A stretch of DNA of 64,000 nt from Variovorax sp. CF079 (GTDB lineage: Bacteria; Pseudomonadota; Gammaproteobacteria; Burkholderiales; Burkholderiaceae_C). The stretch is from the NCBI RefSeq assembly GCF_900101545.1, contig NZ_FMZU01000006.1, positions 1-64,000 of the forward strand, written 5' to 3'. A model generated the notes under the pieces. That model was not told the DNA's origin. It ran no database searches and saw only the letters and a program-made list of their open reading frames with translations. Positions 8,486 through 16,988 of this stretch are shown piece after piece (position 1 is the first letter of the stretch; the number at the start of each line of letters is the position of its first letter). The translations under genes were made by a program, and so were the position numbers.

Positions 8486-9067
8486 TTAAAGATCCACCTT
8501 GAGGTAGTGCGACCCCGCGATGGGGTTGTGATAGTACGGCGGCACCTCTTCGAAGCCCAGATCTTCGTAGAGGGCCCGCGCCGATTCCATGTCGTCGAGC
8601 GTGTCGAGCAGCACGCAGGCGTAGCCAGCGCCGCGTGCCGCGTCCAGCATGGCTTCGGCCAACTGGCGGCCGAGCCCCAGGCCGCGGAAGGCGGGCCGCA
8701 CGTAGAGCCGCTTCATTTCGGCCGCGTTCGGATAGTCGGACGTGTCCAGGGGGCGCAGCGCGCAGCAACCGGCGACATGGGCCAGGCCGCCCTGCGCCCG
8801 TTGAATCAGAGGCACATCGGCCATCGCGGCCGCGTCCTTGATGTCGACCAGCGCCAGCAGCAGCGCGCCGCGCGGCTCCTCGTAATCGCCGGGCAGATTG
8901 GCGAGCTCCTCGTCGAAGTTCTGGAAGCACAGATCGATGCCCAGCGAGGCCGCGTAGTCCTTGAAGATCGCGCGCGTCGCCTCGATTTCCTGCCTTTCGT
9001 CGGGCGTGATCAGCACGATGTCCGGCGTGTCCGCCAGGGGCAGGGGGCGTGAAGCAGAGAAGCTCAT
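8486..9067 (-). CDS. GNAT family N-acetyltransferase
   Basis: A 193-aa GNAT enzyme that transfers an acetyl group from acetyl-CoA to an unknown amine. The acetyl-CoA loop is FRGLGLGR (R-x-x-G-x-G type), preceded by KRLYVRPA in the beta-4 strand, and the C-terminal ARALYEDLGFEEVPPYY block is typical. The ATG overlaps the stop of the upstream cytochrome b gene in ATGA (9064-9067), so the two are coupled. The substrate cannot be told from sequence. It ends 12 bases from the convergent peroxiredoxin gene. Confidence 0.88.
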   Translation of the reverse strand: MSFSASRPLPLADTPDIVLITPDERQEIEATRAIFKDYAASLGIDLCFQNFDEELANLPGDYEEPRGALLLALVDIKDAAAMADVPLIQRAQGGLAHVAGCCALRPLDTSDYPNAAEMKRLYVRPAFRGLGLGRQLAEAMLDAARGAGYACVLLDTLDDMESARALYEDLGFEEVPPYYHNPIAGSHYLKVDL

Positions 9068-9777
9068 GCTCTGAGCGACGCGATCCACGCCGCAAAGGCC
9101 GCGCACACCGCGAACACCACCAGGGCCAGCAGCCGCGAGGCGGCATCGTCGCGGCTTGGTGCGGCGCTGCCATCCGTCACCAGCTTGTCGCCCGAGATCA
9201 TCGGCCACACCAGACGGCGGCGCCTGATGAGCACGTAATAGAGCACCGCCAGCACATGCAGGCCGACCAGTGCAATCACGATCCATTTGCCCTGCGTGGT
9301 GTGCCACCCTGTGGCCAGGCTCACCGTCGCGCCGGAGACGAAGCGTGTGAGCGGGCCGGACGCGGTGATTTCGTCGTCGGCCACCAGGCCACTCGCGACC
9401 TGCAGCGCCAGGATCGCAAGCAGCGCGAAAACCGAGAATGCGCCCAGCGGCGAATGGCCGATGAGGTGGTCCGGGTGAGCACGCCCGCGCAGGTAGTTCA
9501 TGACCGAGCCGGGCGAATAGATGAAGGCAGCGAAGCGCGACCAGCGCCCGCCGATGAAGCCCCAGACGAGGCGAAACAGCAGGAGCGAAAGCACCGTGTA
9601 GCCCCCGCGAAAGTGCCACTCCATGATGCCGGCAAAGCCGGTCACGACCTGGCTGATCACCGCCGCCGTGAGCGCCCAGTGAAACACGCGCGTCGGCAGG
9701 TCCCAGACCCGCGTACGAGTCGCGCTGGCGTCACCCAGGCTCGCGCGGCGCGTGCTGGGCTCGAAGGTGTCGGACAT
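9064..9777 (-). CDS. Cytochrome b561-family membrane protein
   Basis: A 237-aa di-haem cytochrome b of the b561/hydrogenase cytochrome-b type (COG3658-like). It has about five membrane segments, with haem-ligand-like histidines in FHWALTAA, MEWHFRGG, the HPDHLIGHSPLGA segment and GWHTTQG/GLHVLAVL. Start MSDTFEPS at 9777 is preferred over an upstream in-frame ATG because only it leaves room for a leader. It likely passes electrons between quinone and a periplasmic c-type cytochrome. The divergent cytochrome c' gene next door is a plausible partner. Confidence 0.87.
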   Translation of the reverse strand: MSDTFEPSTRRASLGDASATRTRVWDLPTRVFHWALTAAVISQVVTGFAGIMEWHFRGGYTVLSLLLFRLVWGFIGGRWSRFAAFIYSPGSVMNYLRGRAHPDHLIGHSPLGAFSVFALLAILALQVASGLVADDEITASGPLTRFVSGATVSLATGWHTTQGKWIVIALVGLHVLAVLYYVLIRRRRLVWPMISGDKLVTDGSAAPSRDDAASRLLALVVFAVCAAFAAWIASLRA

Positions 9778-9929
9778 CGGGAGGATGGGGTGCGCGAGGC
9801 TGCGGGAAACGCAGATTAGCAAAGTCGCGGCCGTCGCGCCTTCGGGTTGTCTCTATGCACGGTGCTCGCCCAGCCCCGGGACACTTGTCGCGGCGCCGGC
9901 CCCATGGCGCTTTCTAACAAGGAAACACG

Positions 9930-10370
9930 ATGAATCGCCTTGCCTCGTTTACCCTGGCTGCGGCCGGTGCCGCGCTTTGCCTGCCTGCGATCGCCCAGTT
10001 TGCCAAGAAAGAAGACGCCATCAAGTATCGCCAGAGTGCGATGTTCATCCAAAACCAGCACGTGGGCCGTCTGGGCGCCATGGCCAGCGGTCGCGCACCC
10101 TATGACGCGGCGGCGGCGATCGCCAATGCCCAGGTGGTGGCCGAGATTTCCAAGCTGCCCTGGGCCGGGTTCGGCCCCGGGACCGAGGGTGGCAAGGCCA
10201 AGCCGGAAATCTGGAAAGAGCAGCCGAAATTCAAGGAGTTCAACGAGAAGCTGATGGCCGAGACCAGCAAACTCCCGGCCGCTGCCGGCAACCTGGATAC
10301 GCTCAAGGCCGCGATGGCATCGGTGGGTGACACGTGCAAGTCGTGCCACGACACTTTCCGCAAGGACTGA
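9930..10370 (+). CDS. Class II cytochrome c (c'/c-556 type)
   Basis: A 146-aa periplasmic four-helix-bundle cytochrome. Residues 1-22 form a Sec signal peptide (cleavage after AIA). The single haem site CKSCH lies close to the C-terminus, as in cytochromes c' and c-556. The mature protein has the usual ~124 residues. AAGGAAAC precedes the ATG. It diverges from the cytochrome b561 gene across 152 bases, so the pair may form a short electron-transfer route; the direct evidence is only their adjacency. Confidence 0.92.
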   Translation: MNRLASFTLAAAGAALCLPAIAQFAKKEDAIKYRQSAMFIQNQHVGRLGAMASGRAPYDAAAAIANAQVVAEISKLPWAGFGPGTEGGKAKPEIWKEQPKFKEFNEKLMAETSKLPAAAGNLDTLKAAMASVGDTCKSCHDTFRKD

Positions 10371-10397
10371 GCATCCGAGAGCCTTCCTGGACGCCGC

Positions 10398-10895
10398 TCA
10401 GGCTTCGGCCAGCAGCTTCTCGATCAGCTTGTGCAGCTCGGCAAAGTCGGGTTCGCCCACGTAGCGCTTCACGATCTCGCCGCGCTTGTTGACGATGTAG
10501 GTGGTCGGCGTGAGCTTCACGTCGCCCCAGGCCTGCGCCACCGCGCCGGTGTTGTCGATCGCCACCTTGAACGGCAGCTTGCGGGTTTCGACGAAGTTGA
10601 CCACGTAGCTCGGCGGGTCGTAGCTCATGGCCACCGCCAGCGTGTCGTAGCCCCGGCCCTTGTACTTGTCGTAGGTGGCGATCACCTTGGGCATCTCGGC
10701 CACGCAGGTGACGCAGCTGGTGGCCCAGAAATTGACCAGCGTGACCTTGCCCTTAAGATCGTCCGTGCTCTTCTTGCTGCCGTCGAGCAGCACGAAGGTC
10801 GATGCCGGCGCCGCCGACACTCCCGTACTCAGGTACACGCCCACGCCGATGGCCAGGGCGATCGCGATGGCGGCGGCGTAGATGATTTTTTTCAT
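10398..10895 (-). CDS. TlpA-like thioredoxin, membrane-anchored
   Basis: A 165-aa periplasmic thiol:disulfide reductase. Residues 1-25 are a signal anchor. The active site is WATSCVTC (C61 and C64), with the cis-Pro in LTPTTYIV. The CVTC dipeptide is unusual; TlpA and ResA usually carry CxPC. The protein may keep cytochrome c apocysteines or other exported thiols reduced, consistent with the cytochrome genes beside it. The start at 10895 follows GTTCTCCC on the opposite strand, and is only 13 bases from the divergent DUF4197 start. Confidence 0.88.
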   Translation of the reverse strand: MKKIIYAAAIAIALAIGVGVYLSTGVSAAPASTFVLLDGSKKSTDDLKGKVTLVNFWATSCVTCVAEMPKVIATYDKYKGRGYDTLAVAMSYDPPSYVVNFVETRKLPFKVAIDNTGAVAQAWGDVKLTPTTYIVNKRGEIVKRYVGEPDFAELHKLIEKLLAEA

Positions 10896-10908
10896 GGGAG
10901 AACGATGG

Positions 10909-11613
10909 ATGGACCGCCGAGATTTTAGTTCCGCCTTCCTGGCCGCGCCCGCCGCCCTGGCATTGCTGGCCATGCGGCACGCTCATGCGCTGACGATCGA
11001 CGATCTCAGCGCCGGCGACGCCTCGAAGGGGCTCAAGGCCGCGCTCGAGAAGGGCGCCACCGCGGCGGTCAGTCTGTTGGGGCGGCAGGACGGCTTTCTG
11101 GGCAATCCCAAGGTCCGCATTCCGCTGCCCGGCTACCTCGAAGACGCGGCCAAGATGCTGCGCGTGGTGGGCCAGGGCGGCCGCATCGACGAACTCGTGA
11201 CCGCGATGAACCGCGCTGCCGAGCAGGCGGTTCCGGCCGCCAAGGACCTGCTGGTGAATGCGGTGCGCACCATGAGCGTGGCCGACGCCAAGGGCATCCT
11301 GGTCGGCGGCGACACCTCGGTCACCCAGTTCTTCGCCAACAAGACCCGCGCGCCGCTCACGGAGAAATTTCTGCCCGTCGTGACCTACGCCACGGTCAAG
11401 GTCAAGTTGGCCGAGAAATACAACCACATCGCCGGCAAGGCGGCCGGCTACGGCCTGGTGAAAAAGGAAGACGCCAACATCCAGCGCTACGTGACCGGCA
11501 AATCGCTCGACGGGCTCTACCTCATGATCGGCGAGGAAGAACGCAAGATCCGCCAGGACCCGGTCGGCAGCGGCAGCGCGATTCTCCAGAAGGTGTTCGG
11601 CGCATTGCGTTGA
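10909..11613 (+). CDS. DUF4197 family exported protein
   Basis: A 234-aa protein of the DUF4197 family, function unknown. Start MDRRDF at 10909 has GGGAG nine bases upstream. The N-terminus with RRDF, then a hydrophobic stretch ending AHA, resembles a Tat or Sec signal peptide. The mature part is helical and contains the family's LKAALEKGA, FLGNPKVRIPLP and VTGKSLDGLYLMIGEEE blocks. It is the head of a tightly overlapping chain (lipoprotein, MFS, PTS genes). Confidence 0.85.
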   Translation: MDRRDFSSAFLAAPAALALLAMRHAHALTIDDLSAGDASKGLKAALEKGATAAVSLLGRQDGFLGNPKVRIPLPGYLEDAAKMLRVVGQGGRIDELVTAMNRAAEQAVPAAKDLLVNAVRTMSVADAKGILVGGDTSVTQFFANKTRAPLTEKFLPVVTYATVKVKLAEKYNHIAGKAAGYGLVKKEDANIQRYVTGKSLDGLYLMIGEEERKIRQDPVGSGSAILQKVFGALR

Positions 11614-12143
11614 TGCTCTTTTCGTTCCGTCCCCGATTCGCGGCGCTCGCCCTGGCCGCTGCCGCCCTCGGCGCCTGCAGCCCGGTCTTCAATTGGCGCG
11701 AAGTCCCGATCGGGGACGACGGCTTGATCGCGCTCCTGCCTTGCAAGGCCGACCGCGCGACGCGCATGCTGCCGCTCGGCGCCGAGCTGATCAGCGTCGA
11801 CGTGACCGGTTGCGAGGCCGGCGGTGCCACATTCGCCGTCGCGCATGCCGCGGCCAGCGATGCGGCGCAGGCCGAGTCCTGGATGCGCGCCTGGCGTGCG
11901 GCAACGCGCACGCAGCTGGCCGGTGCCCCGATGGCCGAGGCGCCGGCCGTGCTGCCCCGGGCCACCGACTCGCCCGGGCCCATGCGGCTCGAAACCCAGG
12001 CCGGCGCCAGCGCGCCGACCCACGTGCTCTGGTTCGCCCAGCAGCGCGCCGGAAAGATGGCGCTCTACCAGGCGACCGTGCTCGGCAAGCCTTCTTCGCC
12101 CGAGGCGCGCGCCATCTTTTTCGAGGGATTGCGTCTTCCGTGA
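11613..12143 (+). CDS. Putative lipoprotein, unknown function
   Basis: A 176-aa product that I do not recognise. The N-terminus has a hydrophobic signal ending in the lipobox LGAC (about residue 22). The rest is mixed alpha/beta with two cysteines (LPCKAD and VTGCEAG) that could form a disulfide. Its ATG overlaps the DUF4197 stop (TGATG) and its own stop overlaps the GTG of the MFS gene (GTGA), so it is translated as part of that chain. Confidence 0.75.
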   Translation: MLFSFRPRFAALALAAAALGACSPVFNWREVPIGDDGLIALLPCKADRATRMLPLGAELISVDVTGCEAGGATFAVAHAAASDAAQAESWMRAWRAATRTQLAGAPMAEAPAVLPRATDSPGPMRLETQAGASAPTHVLWFAQQRAGKMALYQATVLGKPSSPEARAIFFEGLRLP

Positions 12144-13399
12144 GCGGCGTTCTTGCAGGCCGCGGCCGGATCGCCGCGGTCTTCCTGGCCTTTGCTTTCG
12201 CCTACTTTCTCTCGACGCTGGTGCGTGCCATCACCGCCACGCTGTCGCCCACGCTGACGGCGGACTTCGAGCTCCATTCGCGCGACCTCGGCTTGCTCGC
12301 GGGGGGCTATTTCCTCGGCTTCGCGTTCACGCAACTGCCGATGGGCAACTGGCTCGATCGCCACGGCCCCAAGCGCGTGATCCTCTGCTTCCTGGCGGTG
12401 GCGGTCGCCGGCTGCCTGCTGTTTTCGGTGGCGACGCAGTTCTGGCTGCTGCTGGCGGCGCGCGTGCTCACCGGCGTAGGCGTCAGCGCCTGCCTCATGG
12501 CGCCGTTGACCGGCTACCGCCGCTGGTTCGACCCGGCGCTGCAGCTGCGCAGCAACTCCTGGATGCTCATGATCGGCTCGCTCGGCCTGGTCGCCGCCAC
12601 GCTGCCGGTGCAATGGCTGATGCCGCTGGTGGGCTGGCGGCCGCTTTTCTGGCTGCTCGCGGCCGGCGTGCTGGTTTCGATGCTGGTGATCGCCTGGGCG
12701 GCGCCGACCTGGGACAACGCCGCCCACGCCGCGAACGTTCAGGAAGTTGCGACGCCTCGCCAGGACGCCGGCTACGCCGCCGTGTGGCGCGATCCCTTTT
12801 TCCGCAAGCTCATGCCGATCGGTTTCTTCAATTACGGCGGCTTCGTCGCCATGCTGACGCTCTGGGTCGTCCCGTGGCTCACGCGTGTCGCCGGCTATGC
12901 GTCGGCCCAGGCCGCGGATGCACTGTTCTGGATCAGCATCGCGATGCTCGTCACCTACTGGCTCTGGGGCGCCGCCAACCCGTGGCTGGTGCGCCGCGGC
13001 ATCGCCGCTGCCCGGCTGATCGGCTGGGGCCTGCCGCTCGCCATGGCGGCCCTGGCCGCCATTCTGGTGCTCGGCCCCGCGGCGGGCACCGTGGCCTGGG
13101 CGATCTTCCTCTGCAGCTCGACCGTCGTGGCGCTGGCCCAGCCCGCAGTCGCGATGGCACTGCCCGCCTCGCTGGCGGGGCGCGCCCTCTCGGCGTACAA
13201 CCTGGTGGTGTTTCTCGGCGTTTTCGTGGTTCAGTGGGGCGTCGGCCTCTTGGTCGACCTGTTCGGTCGCGCCGGCCTCGACACCGTGGGCGCCTTCCGT
13301 GGCGCGCTGGGCCTGTTTCTGGGATGCTGTCTGTTGTCTTATTTCTACTTCCTGTGGGCGCCCCCGCATAATCGACGGACTGCCCTCCGACCCGCATGA
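12140..13399 (+). CDS. MFS transporter
   Basis: A 419-aa major facilitator with about twelve membrane segments. The loop 2-3 motif DRHGPKRVIL (G-x-x-x-D-R-x-G-R-R type) is clear, as is the N-terminal FAFAYFLSTLVRAITATLSPTL helix. The start is GTG, overlapping the previous stop in GTGA. It ends in an ATGA overlap with the PTS EIIA gene. The substrate is unknown. The link to regulatory PTS genes suggests co-regulation, not a PTS permease role. Confidence 0.88.
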   Translation: MSGVLAGRGRIAAVFLAFAFAYFLSTLVRAITATLSPTLTADFELHSRDLGLLAGGYFLGFAFTQLPMGNWLDRHGPKRVILCFLAVAVAGCLLFSVATQFWLLLAARVLTGVGVSACLMAPLTGYRRWFDPALQLRSNSWMLMIGSLGLVAATLPVQWLMPLVGWRPLFWLLAAGVLVSMLVIAWAAPTWDNAAHAANVQEVATPRQDAGYAAVWRDPFFRKLMPIGFFNYGGFVAMLTLWVVPWLTRVAGYASAQAADALFWISIAMLVTYWLWGAANPWLVRRGIAAARLIGWGLPLAMAALAAILVLGPAAGTVAWAIFLCSSTVVALAQPAVAMALPASLAGRALSAYNLVVFLGVFVVQWGVGLLVDLFGRAGLDTVGAFRGALGLFLGCCLLSYFYFLWAPPHNRRTALRPA

Positions 13400-13851
13400 A
13401 CAGCATCTTCATCATCGCCCACTCGCCGCTCGCCCAGGCGCTGCGGCAGTGCGCGCTGCATGTGTTCCCCGACAGCGAGGCCTCGGTCGTCGCGCTCGAC
13501 GTGCTGCCCAATGTGTCGCCGGACGAAACCCTGGCGGCGGCGCGCATCACGCTGGCCCAGCTGCAGCGCACGCCGCGCTCGCAGGTGCTGGTGCTGGCCG
13601 ACGTGTTCGGCGCCACGCCCTGCAACGTGGCGCAGAAGCTGGTCGACGGCGTACGCTCGCGCCTCGTGGCTGGCGTCAACCTGCCGATGCTGCTGCGCGC
13701 GGTGAGCTACCGCAACGAGCCGCTCGAAACCCTGGTGCAGCGCGCGCTCACCGGCGGCACCGCGGGCGTGATGCAGGTGGCGGTGGCGGCACCCCAGAAT
13801 CAGGCAAGAAGAAAGCACAGTGACGAAGACATCCGTGACCATCAGCAATAA
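13396..13851 (+). CDS. PTS EIIA component, mannose family (ManX-like)
   Basis: A 151-aa EIIA of the mannose/fructose family. The phosphorylated His is H9 in IFIIAHSPLA, equivalent to H10 of E. coli ManX. ADVFGATPCNVA is the typical second motif. There is no EIIB, EIIC or EIID in the window. In Burkholderiales such an EIIA, with HPr and EI, forms a regulatory phosphorelay and does not move sugar. It overlaps the MFS gene by ATGA and HPr by 32 bases. Confidence 0.92.
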   Translation: MNSIFIIAHSPLAQALRQCALHVFPDSEASVVALDVLPNVSPDETLAAARITLAQLQRTPRSQVLVLADVFGATPCNVAQKLVDGVRSRLVAGVNLPMLLRAVSYRNEPLETLVQRALTGGTAGVMQVAVAAPQNQARRKHSDEDIRDHQQ

Positions 13852-14089
13852 GCTGGGGCTGCATGCGCGCGCCTCGGCCAAACTCACCAAGCTCGCCGGC
13901 AGCTATCCGTGCGAGGTCTGGCTCTCGCGCGGCGACCGCCGCGTCAATGCCAAGAGCATCATGGGCGTGATGATGCTGGCCGCGGGCATCGGCGTGACGG
14001 TCGATATCGAAACCAACGGGGAACGGGAACAGGAGGCGCTGGACGCCATCGTTGCCCTTATGAACGACAAATTCGGAGAAGGCGAATGA
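13820..14089 (+). CDS. ptsH: PTS phosphocarrier HPr
   Basis: HPr (89 aa) passes phosphate from EI to EIIA. H15 in KLGLHARAS is the catalytic site, and S46 in AKSIMGVM is the position that HprK phosphorylates where that kinase exists. The start is GTG inside the 3' end of the EIIA gene (32-base overlap). The coding part with the HPr signature starts immediately, so the overlap is real. It ends in ATGA with EI. Confidence 0.95.
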   Translation: MTKTSVTISNKLGLHARASAKLTKLAGSYPCEVWLSRGDRRVNAKSIMGVMMLAAGIGVTVDIETNGEREQEALDAIVALMNDKFGEGE

Positions 14090-15894
14090 CCTTTGCCGTC
14101 CATGGGCTGCCGGTCGCCCGTGGCATTGCGATCGGACGTGCCGTGCTCGTGGTCTCGAGCCGCATCGATGTGGCTCACTACTTCATCAAGCCCGAGCAGA
14201 TCGACACCGAGATCGACCGCGTGCGCACGGCGCGCAACGCGGTGGCCGAGGAACTGCAGAAGCTGCAAGCAAGCGTCGCGCTGATGGGGCCGAACGACGC
14301 GCCGCACGAACTCGCGGCGCTGCTCGAAGTGCACCAGATGCTGCTGCAGGACGAGGTGCTGACCGGCGGCGTCAAGCACTGGATCGTCGAGCGCCTCTAC
14401 AACGCCGAATGGGCGCTCACCACGCAGCTCGAGGTGATCGCGCGCCAGTTCGACGAAATGGAGGACGAGTACCTGCGCGAGCGCAAGGCCGACCTCGAGC
14501 AGGTGGTCGAACGCCTGCTGCACCGCATGAAAGGCACGGCCGCCGTGCTGGCCCCGACCCCGCCGCGGCGCAAGCGCAGGGCCGAGGACGACGACGCCGA
14601 TCCGACCGCCAACGACGCCATCGACGCGCCGCTGGTGCTGATCGCGCACGACCTCTCGCCGGCCGACATGCTGCAGTTCAAGAAGAGCGTGTTCGCCGGC
14701 TTCGTAACCGATGTCGGCGGCCGCACCTCGCACACCGCGATCGTCGCGCGCAGCATGGACATCCCGGCCGTGGTCGGCGCGCGCAGCGCGAGCCAGCTGG
14801 TTCGGCAGGACGACTGGGTCATCATCGATGGCGACGGCGGCGTGGTGATCGTCGACCCCTCACCGATCATCCTGGCCGAGTACGGCTTCAAGCAGCGCCA
14901 GAACGACCTCGAGCGCGGGCGGCTTTCGCGCCTGCGCCACAAGCCGGCCGTCACGCTGGACGGCCAGCGCGTCGACCTGCTGGCCAACATCGAGATGCCC
15001 GAGGACACCATCGGCGCGGTCAAGGCCGGTGCGGTCGGCGTCGGCCTGTTCCGCAGCGAGTTCCTGTTCATGGGCCGCGAAGCGCAACGCCTCACGCGCC
15101 TGCCCGACGAGGAAGAGCAGTACCAGGCCTACAAGCGCGCGGTCGAGGGCATGCAAGGCATGCCGGTCACGATCCGCACCATCGACGTCGGCGCCGACAA
15201 GCCGCTCGACGGCAAGTCGGTGCGCGACGACGGGCATCTGAACCCGGCACTGGGCCTGCGCGCGATCCGCTGGAGCCTGGCCGATCCGGCCATGTTCCTC
15301 ACGCAGCTGCGCGCCATCCTGCGCGCCGCCGCCCACGGCGAGATCCATCTGCTGATCCCCATGCTCGCGCATGCGAGCGAGATTCGCCAGACGCTCTCGC
15401 TGATCGACTTCGCGCGTGCCGAGTTGGACAACCGCGGCGTGGTGCACGGCAACGTGAAGCTCGGCGCGATGATCGAGATCCCCGCCGCGGCGCTCACGCT
15501 CAAGACCTTCCTGAAGTACTTCGACTTCCTGTCGATCGGCACCAACGACCTGATCCAGTACACGCTGGCCATCGACCGCGCCGACGAGTCGGTGGCGCAC
15601 CTCTACGACCCGGCCCATCCCGCGGTGCTGCGCCTGGTGGCCGAGACCATCGCCGAGTGCCGGCGCCAGGGCAAGGGCGTGAGCGTGTGCGGCGAAATGG
15701 CGGGCGACGTCATGTTCACGCGGCTCCTGCTGGGCATGGGGTTGCGCAGCTTCTCGATGCACCCCTCGCAGATCCTGGCCGTCAAGCAGGAGGTGCTGCG
15801 CGCCGACACGAGCAAGCTCGAAGCCTGGGCGCAGCAGGTGCTCGAGGCCGAAGAGCCGGCCGCCGCGCTCACGCCGGCGGCTGCGCCGCAATAA
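14086..15894 (+). CDS. ptsI: PTS enzyme I (PEP-protein phosphotransferase)
   Basis: EI (602 aa; E. coli 575) takes phosphate from PEP and passes it to HPr. The active His is H216 in GGRTSHTAIVARS. The PEP-binding TIM barrel has FRSEFLFMGR, MIEIPAAALT and FLSIGTNDLIQYTLAIDR. A charged, low-complexity insert (residues about 162-185, PPRRKRRAEDDDADP) lies in the linker before the phospho-His domain and accounts for most of the extra length. The start overlaps ptsH in ATGA. Confidence 0.96.
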   Translation: MTFAVHGLPVARGIAIGRAVLVVSSRIDVAHYFIKPEQIDTEIDRVRTARNAVAEELQKLQASVALMGPNDAPHELAALLEVHQMLLQDEVLTGGVKHWIVERLYNAEWALTTQLEVIARQFDEMEDEYLRERKADLEQVVERLLHRMKGTAAVLAPTPPRRKRRAEDDDADPTANDAIDAPLVLIAHDLSPADMLQFKKSVFAGFVTDVGGRTSHTAIVARSMDIPAVVGARSASQLVRQDDWVIIDGDGGVVIVDPSPIILAEYGFKQRQNDLERGRLSRLRHKPAVTLDGQRVDLLANIEMPEDTIGAVKAGAVGVGLFRSEFLFMGREAQRLTRLPDEEEQYQAYKRAVEGMQGMPVTIRTIDVGADKPLDGKSVRDDGHLNPALGLRAIRWSLADPAMFLTQLRAILRAAAHGEIHLLIPMLAHASEIRQTLSLIDFARAELDNRGVVHGNVKLGAMIEIPAAALTLKTFLKYFDFLSIGTNDLIQYTLAIDRADESVAHLYDPAHPAVLRLVAETIAECRRQGKGVSVCGEMAGDVMFTRLLLGMGLRSFSMHPSQILAVKQEVLRADTSKLEAWAQQVLEAEEPAAALTPAAAPQ

Positions 15895-15912
15895 AACGAA
15901 ACACGGCGAAAC

Positions 15913-15935
15913 CGCCGCGAAAGGACTTCGCGGCG
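15913..15935 (+). terminator. Possible hairpin after ptsI
   Basis: A perfect 9-bp stem (15913-15921 with 15927-15935) closes a 5-base loop 18 bases after the ptsI stop. No T-run follows, so it is at best a weak or Rho-assisted terminator or an RNA-stabilising hairpin. Confidence 0.35.
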
Positions 15936-15996
15936 CCTGAATCGCACCATCGAGTCTTCCTGATCGACGTCCGATCAGTTCTCAAGGAAGACTCTC

Positions 15997-16458
15997 ATGA
16001 AACCCTGGTTCAAACGTTCACTTTTCGGTTTCGCCGGTGCGGCACTCGTCGCGGGCAGCCTGGTCGGCTGCGGTCATCGCCATGGCTGGAGCGGCGCTTC
16101 CGAGCAGGACCGCGCCGAGTTCCGCGCCAGGATGGTCGAGCGCGTGGGCAGCAAGCTCGATCTCGATGCCGCGCAGAAGCAGAAGCTCACGGTGCTGACC
16201 GAGAAGCTGCAGGCCCAGCGTGCCGCGCTGCGCGGCGGCGGCGATCCGCGCGCCGAGTTCCGCGCCCTGTTCGCCGGTGCCAAGCTCGACCAGGAGCGAG
16301 CGAAGAAGCTGGTGGAAGACAAGACCGCCGCCATCCAGGTCGGCAGCCCCGAGGTGATCGCGGCCGCGGCCGACTTCTTCGACAACCTGAACCCGGCACA
16401 GCAGCAGAAGGTGCGCGAGTTCATGGAGCGCCGCGGTCGCTGGGGGCGCCATGGCTGA
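15997..16458 (+). CDS. Spy/CpxP-like periplasmic lipoprotein
   Basis: A 153-aa helical protein. Residues 1-25 form a lipoprotein signal with the lipobox LVGC, followed by a His-rich stretch (GHRHGW). The mature part is mainly helical and charged, with DLDAAQKQKLTVLTEKL matching the LTxxQ-type helices of the Spy/CpxP family, and NPAQQQKVREFMERR near the end. The family acts as periplasmic chaperones or stress sensors. It lies upstream of a two-component pair and overlaps the DUF4260 gene by 8 bases. Confidence 0.75.
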   Translation: MKPWFKRSLFGFAGAALVAGSLVGCGHRHGWSGASEQDRAEFRARMVERVGSKLDLDAAQKQKLTVLTEKLQAQRAALRGGGDPRAEFRALFAGAKLDQERAKKLVEDKTAAIQVGSPEVIAAAADFFDNLNPAQQQKVREFMERRGRWGRHG

Positions 16459-16921
16459 AGCATCTGCGCCGCGTTTCGTCGCACCGCGGGCGCCGGGCGC
16501 GCCCTGGGCCCGGCAAGCCCCGATCGAAGGCTCGTCGTCCGGCGCCACGCTGGGCGGCGTGCGCATCGTGCTGCGCCTCGAAGGCCTCGTTGTGCTCGCG
16601 GCGGCCGTGGCCGCCTACATGCACCTGGGCGCGGGCTGGGGCGCCTTCGCGATGCTGTTCCTGCTGCCCGATCTGTCCTTCCTCGGCTACCTCGGCGGTC
16701 CGCGCGTGTGCGCCATCGCCTACAACGCTGCGCACTCGTACATCGGGCCGGTCGCGCTGCTGGTGCTGGGCTTCCTCGGCGACGTGCCTGCCGCACTGGC
16801 CCTCGGGCTGATCTGGTGCGCACACATCGGCCTCGACCGTGCGCTCGGTTATGGGCTCAAGTACGGCAACGAGTTCGGTGCCACGCACCTTGGCCGCATC
16901 GGGCGCGCCGACCCATGGTGA
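16451..16921 (+). CDS. DUF4260 membrane protein
   Basis: A 156-aa protein of the DUF4260 family, unknown function. About 30 disordered residues precede the family core that starts LRLEGLVVLAAAVAAY. Three or four membrane segments follow with the conserved FLLPDLSFLGYLGG and AYNAAHSYIGP motifs. LGYGLKYGNEF near the C-terminus is typical. A shorter start near residue 35 would be nearer the usual family length, but the overlap with the previous gene supports translation from 16451. Confidence 0.82.
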   Translation: MAEASAPRFVAPRAPGAPWARQAPIEGSSSGATLGGVRIVLRLEGLVVLAAAVAAYMHLGAGWGAFAMLFLLPDLSFLGYLGGPRVCAIAYNAAHSYIGPVALLVLGFLGDVPAALALGLIWCAHIGLDRALGYGLKYGNEFGATHLGRIGRADPW

Positions 16922-16988
16922 GCACGGCGATCCGATGCCGGCGGGGCTGATCCCGAGCTATGTGTTCGCCGGTATGCACAATCGCGGA

